This document shows, piece after piece, positions 60,980 through 64,000 of a stretch of 64,000 nt of DNA; the first letter of the stretch is position 1; the number at the start of each line of letters is the position of its first letter. A program made the position numbers and the translations under genes. The stretch is from Neptunicoccus sediminis (GTDB taxonomy: Bacteria > Pseudomonadota > Alphaproteobacteria > Rhodobacterales > Rhodobacteraceae): NCBI RefSeq assembly GCF_001719615.1, contig NZ_MDVX01000012.1, positions 124,001-188,000 of the forward strand, written 5' to 3'. The notes beneath the pieces are model-generated. The model searched no databases and was not told the DNA's origin. It worked only from the letters and a program-made list of their open reading frames with translations.

Positions 60980-62356
60980 TCAGGCGGCCTTATCCCCGAA
61001 AATCACGCGGTTGCGCCCTGAATCCTTGGCCCGGTAGAGCGCACGATCCGCAAAACCGAGCACCTCCATTGCCTGATCGCTGCCCAAACCCGCACTTGTA
61101 CTGACCCCAATGCTTGCAGAAACGGCAATCCGGTTGCCGCTTTCATCGAGAAACGGGGTGTGACAGATCGCACGGCGCAACCTGTCGGCAATCTCTTGCA
61201 GGGTGGCGAGCGGCGTGTCTTTCAGGATTATAAGAAACTCCTCGCCCCCGTAGCGGCACAATAAATCGGCGCTGCGAATGTTGCGCAACAGCCGTTTGGC
61301 GGCCTCTTTCAACACGTGATCGCCGGTAAGATGACCATAAGAGTCGTTAACGTTTTTGAAACGGTCAAGGTCTAGAATCATCGCTGTGACCGAGGCTTGC
61401 GGGCGGGCAAGTTGCTGGTCCAGATATTGCAGTCCGTAACGCCGGTTATAAAGCCCTGTCAGCGGATCGGTCAGGGCAGATTTCAAATGGTTCGCTACCG
61501 CCCTTTCCGTGCGGTAGGACATCTGTTTTTGCCAGATCATCCGGCGCAGGGCGGTGGCAAAACGGGCGGGGCCGCTGGTGGCGGAAATAAATTCCTGCGC
61601 CCCCAGTTCCAGCGAACGGGCCGCGTTCGGGCAACCTGTGTCACAGGCATAAAGGATCGGCGTTTCCCTGTCCGGATTGCGCTTGCGCAGGTCGCAAATG
61701 GTCTGAAAGGCCGCCGTCCGCCCAAGGCTGGTCTCATCCACCAGCGAAATATCGGCGGGTGGGTGATCCATGCGCTCCTGTTCCGTGCGGATCAGGCTAA
61801 GAAGTGGAAAGTCACGGTTGAGAAGGGCAGCAACCTGCGCTTGGAAAGAGGTGGTGAAAATCGAGAGGGCGCATGACAGGTCGAGAACAACTTTGCGGGC
61901 AAAAGGCGGGGGATAAAAAATGGACGGTTCGGCAAAGCCCATCTGTGTGATGGTCGACTGACGGGCGATTAGCGCGTCGAGCTTTTCCTTACCGCGAATC
62001 AACATGTTAATCCGCGCCGCCATCAGCCAGCGCTGCGTGGTGTAGGCCATGACATCATCCGCCAGACAGTCATGGGCCGCATCCCAAACCGCCGTATCCG
62101 CGCTGTCATGCAGCAGGATCACAGGAATATGCGCCGTAGCCTGAGACTGGGTAAGACGGGAAATATTTTCAAAATCCGCTCTCTGTTCCGCCGCATAAGA
62201 CAGCATCACCAGATCCGGCGGCGCAAAACGCAGGCTTTGGGCCAGTTCGATCCCGTCCGAGGCCAACGCCACGTCAAAAAAATCCCGCGTAAGCTGGGAT
62301 TTAAGCATCAACCGGTTGGTGACTTGCGGATCAAGAAGAAGGATACGTCCAGGCAT
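60980..62356 (-). CDS. PleD-like diguanylate cyclase with degenerate first receiver
   Basis: The 458 residues are arranged receiver-receiver-GGDEF, as in PleD. The cyclase site is GGEEF (370-374), with the product-inhibition I-site RSAD five residues upstream, so it should make cyclic di-GMP. In the first receiver the phosphorylation position 53 is Ser (PDLVMLSYAA) and the conserved Lys is not visible, while Asp9 is kept. The second receiver retains an Asp in DISLVDET. Control by phosphorylation at the first domain is therefore unlikely. Confidence 0.9.
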   Translation of the reverse strand: MPGRILLLDPQVTNRLMLKSQLTRDFFDVALASDGIELAQSLRFAPPDLVMLSYAAEQRADFENISRLTQSQATAHIPVILLHDSADTAVWDAAHDCLADDVMAYTTQRWLMAARINMLIRGKEKLDALIARQSTITQMGFAEPSIFYPPPFARKVVLDLSCALSIFTTSFQAQVAALLNRDFPLLSLIRTEQERMDHPPADISLVDETSLGRTAAFQTICDLRKRNPDRETPILYACDTGCPNAARSLELGAQEFISATSGPARFATALRRMIWQKQMSYRTERAVANHLKSALTDPLTGLYNRRYGLQYLDQQLARPQASVTAMILDLDRFKNVNDSYGHLTGDHVLKEAAKRLLRNIRSADLLCRYGGEEFLIILKDTPLATLQEIADRLRRAICHTPFLDESGNRIAVSASIGVSTSAGLGSDQAMEVLGFADRALYRAKDSGRNRVIFGDKAA

Positions 62357-62567
62357 AAGTGCAGTCCTGCAGGTGTGAATTCGTGAAAGGCGTTACAAAC
62401 TGGGCTAACAGACACGGTGCCAAACAGAATGCTAAGCACAGCGCCGAACAGGATGCCGGACGCGGTGCTAATCTGCGACGCGTGCGGCGGGATTGCTGAC
62501 AGTTAACCTTAATAGTGTTAACGAAACCTTTCTGAACTGGAAAAAATTTGAATCGGATTGAAGCGGG

Positions 62568-62846
62568 ATGAAGCAAGAACAAGCGGAAATCATTGCGTTA
62601 CAAGCACTTGCTTGGATAGTAGCAGAGGATGATCTGCGGGATGTGTTCCTAGGGGCCAGCGGTGCGAGCGTTGATGATTTGCGCACCCGCGCCGCTGATC
62701 CGGATTTTCAGGGGGCTGTTTTGGGGTTTTTGTTAATGGATGACACCTGGGTGACGGGGTTTTGCGACGCCCACGGCCTGTCCTATGAAACCCCCTACGC
62801 CGCGCAACAATCCCTGCCGGGGCAGGGGGAGGTTCACTGGACCTGA
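62568..62846 (+). CDS. DUF3572 domain-containing protein
   Basis: The 92-residue protein AEIIALQALAWIVAEDDLRDVFLGASGASVDDLRTRAADPDFQGAVLGFLLMDD matches DUF3572, a small alphaproteobacterial family of unknown function usually found beside pleD-like genes. It is divergent from the diguanylate cyclase and convergent with the reductase. Confidence 0.87.
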   Translation: MKQEQAEIIALQALAWIVAEDDLRDVFLGASGASVDDLRTRAADPDFQGAVLGFLLMDDTWVTGFCDAHGLSYETPYAAQQSLPGQGEVHWT

Positions 62847-62854
62847 GAGCGGGT

Positions 62855-64000
62855 TCAAAGGTCGATTTCCAGCACGCCCCCCGGTTTCGCGGCGCGGGAC
62901 TGGCACAGGATGAGTGCGGTTTCGCGCTGGGCGTTGGACAGGACGAAATCGCGGTGCTCAACCGCGCCTGAAACGATGCCGCATTTGCACACGCCGCAAA
63001 TCCCGTCAGAGCATTTCACGTCAATGTTTACGCCTGCTTCCAGCAAGACGTCTGTCGGGCTGCGGTCCGCCGGAATTTCAAAACTGCGCCCCGATTTCGC
63101 GAGCTTCAGGGTGAAAGGGTGGTTTTCGTATTCGGGCATTTCGGGGACCGAGAAATACTCCAGATGGCGGTTGTCTTCGGGGAAGCCATTGGCCTCGGCG
63201 GTGTCCATGACAGATTGCATGTAGATGTCCGGCCCGCAGGTATAAACATGGGCATCGGGTGCATAGGTCAGGATTGCGGAAAGATCGGCGCGACTGCCTT
63301 TGTTGGAAAAGTGACAGGAAACCCTGTCAGACCAGGGTTGTTCAGCCAGAATTTGTGCGAATGCTGCATCTTCCTTGCGAGAGCAGGAATAGTGTAGCTC
63401 AAAATTCCGCCCCAGCGCATGCAGCCTGTGGGCCATGGCGACCATCGGGGTGATGCCAATTCCGCCGCCCATCAGATAGGTCATGCTGGCGTCTTCGACC
63501 AAGGGGAAATGGTTGATGGGTTTGGAGATAAACACCATGCGGCCTTCTTCAAATATCCGCGACATCAGCTTGGAACCGCCACGGCCCGCATCCTCGCGCA
63601 GGACCGCTATCTGGTATTTGGAGCGGTCTGCCGGATCTTGGGACATGGAATACTGCCGGAAGAACTCCGGCGCGACGACCACGTCGATATGGGCTCCGGC
63701 AGTGGATTCTGGCATCGGGCTGCCGTCGGGATTGGAAAACTCGTAAAGCGTGACACTGTCGGTCAGATGTTCGACTTTGGACAGTTTAACCCGCATGACA
63801 GGGGCATCATCAGGATTCCGGTTCACATAGGTGTGCTCGGTCGGGATGCCGGCGGCGCGGCGGCGTTTATGCTCCGCTGCCGGTATCATGTCCTGATAGG
63901 CCCTGATCGCGGCTTCGCGGTCCATCGGGAAAGGCCATGGATAGGGCGGGGGCAACAGGTTGGCGGGGTATACCGCGAGGGTTTGATCCTGATATTTCAG
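62855..64000 (-). CDS. FAD/2Fe-2S reductase (phthalate dioxygenase reductase family), N terminus beyond the window
   Basis: The frame is open to the window edge and stops at 62855. It contains an FAD domain (RQYSMSQDP), an NAD domain (YLMGGGIGITPMVAMAHRL, VYTCGPDIYMQSVMD) and a C-terminal ferredoxin with CSDGICGVCKCGIVSG plus the fourth Cys in LILCQS. Such subunits supply electrons to oxygenases, for example methylamine monooxygenases in roseobacters; the partner is not visible. The Pro-rich lead (PANLLPPPYPWPFPMDRE) precedes a region without a known domain. A TTG at 63955 is a possible but unconvincing start. Confidence 0.85.
   Translation of the reverse strand: MKYQDQTLAVYPANLLPPPYPWPFPMDREAAIRAYQDMIPAAEHKRRRAAGIPTEHTYVNRNPDDAPVMRVKLSKVEHLTDSVTLYEFSNPDGSPMPESTAGAHIDVVVAPEFFRQYSMSQDPADRSKYQIAVLREDAGRGGSKLMSRIFEEGRMVFISKPINHFPLVEDASMTYLMGGGIGITPMVAMAHRLHALGRNFELHYSCSRKEDAAFAQILAEQPWSDRVSCHFSNKGSRADLSAILTYAPDAHVYTCGPDIYMQSVMDTAEANGFPEDNRHLEYFSVPEMPEYENHPFTLKLAKSGRSFEIPADRSPTDVLLEAGVNIDVKCSDGICGVCKCGIVSGAVEHRDFVLSNAQRETALILCQSRAAKPGGVLEIDL

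Overview
The window comes from an alphaproteobacterium of the Rhodobacteraceae, most likely the Roseobacter group. Evidence: a paired RSP_2647-like RNA methyltransferase and RSP_2648-like PIN gene, a DUF6778-like lipoprotein, heterotetrameric sarcosine oxidase, Hsp20 next to DUF1150, a Sat/APS-kinase fusion of the roseobacter type, MocR-type TauR with TauABC, and a SoeABC-like sulfite dehydrogenase. Gene density is high, there are many 1-4 base start/stop overlaps, and I saw no rRNA, tRNA, CRISPR, insertion sequence or prophage gene.

Layout. 1-5.8 kb: 3' end of a flavin oxidoreductase, a possible structured RNA, dusA, a TauE/SafE exporter, an aspartic protease, and the leftward operon ccmI-ruvX-DUF1289. 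5.9-11.3 kb: the sarcosine oxidase operon soxBDAG with a terminator. 11.5-21 kb: DUF6778-like lipoprotein, methyltransferase/PIN pair, a secreted MORN-repeat protein, nadE, a nuclease, gltX, a gamma-glutamylcyclotransferase-like gene and an M48 peptidase. 21.2-28.7 kb: a TRAP transporter, an RTX repeat protein that looks AT-richer than its surroundings, and a yjbF-yjbH exopolysaccharide pair. 29-31 kb: groES-groEL behind a CIRCE operator. 31.3-36 kb: DMT transporter, lipase, purEK, YdcH, and hsp20-DUF1150 behind an RpoH-like promoter. 36.1-45.4 kb: a MarR-Sat-APS kinase reading frame, trxB divergent from an Lrp/AsnC regulator, a 28-codon microprotein gene, lgt-midA-pgeF, ubiK, a DMT transporter and a membrane LytTR regulator. 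45.4-57.4 kb: a sulfonate/sulfite block on the minus strand (tauR, tauABC, pta, soeA, an alpha/beta hydrolase, soeB, soeC). 57.4-64 kb: NUDIX, DUF983, an EF-hand/ECF sigma/membrane/Spy-like group, a PleD-like diguanylate cyclase, DUF3572, and a truncated FAD/2Fe-2S reductase.

How the genes work together. TauABC would import taurine under TauR. Pta would convert acetyl phosphate released by sulfoacetaldehyde acetyltransferase. The Soe complex would oxidise the sulfite released, and a TauE/SafE exporter lies at the other end of the window. The two enzymes that join import to Pta (Tpa or TauXY, and Xsc) are not in the window. Sarcosine oxidase feeds one-carbon units to folate. Heat-shock genes are under two visible control types, HrcA/CIRCE and an RpoH-like promoter.

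The most unusual items are the in-frame MarR-Sat-APS kinase frame with an internal start site, the hydrolase gene translationally coupled inside the soe operon, TauC with a large extra domain, the microprotein gene, and several clear operators (30-bp palindrome before the Lrp gene, TauR-type direct repeats, phased repeats upstream of the LytTR gene). I did not see a wholly new multi-gene defence or biosynthetic system.
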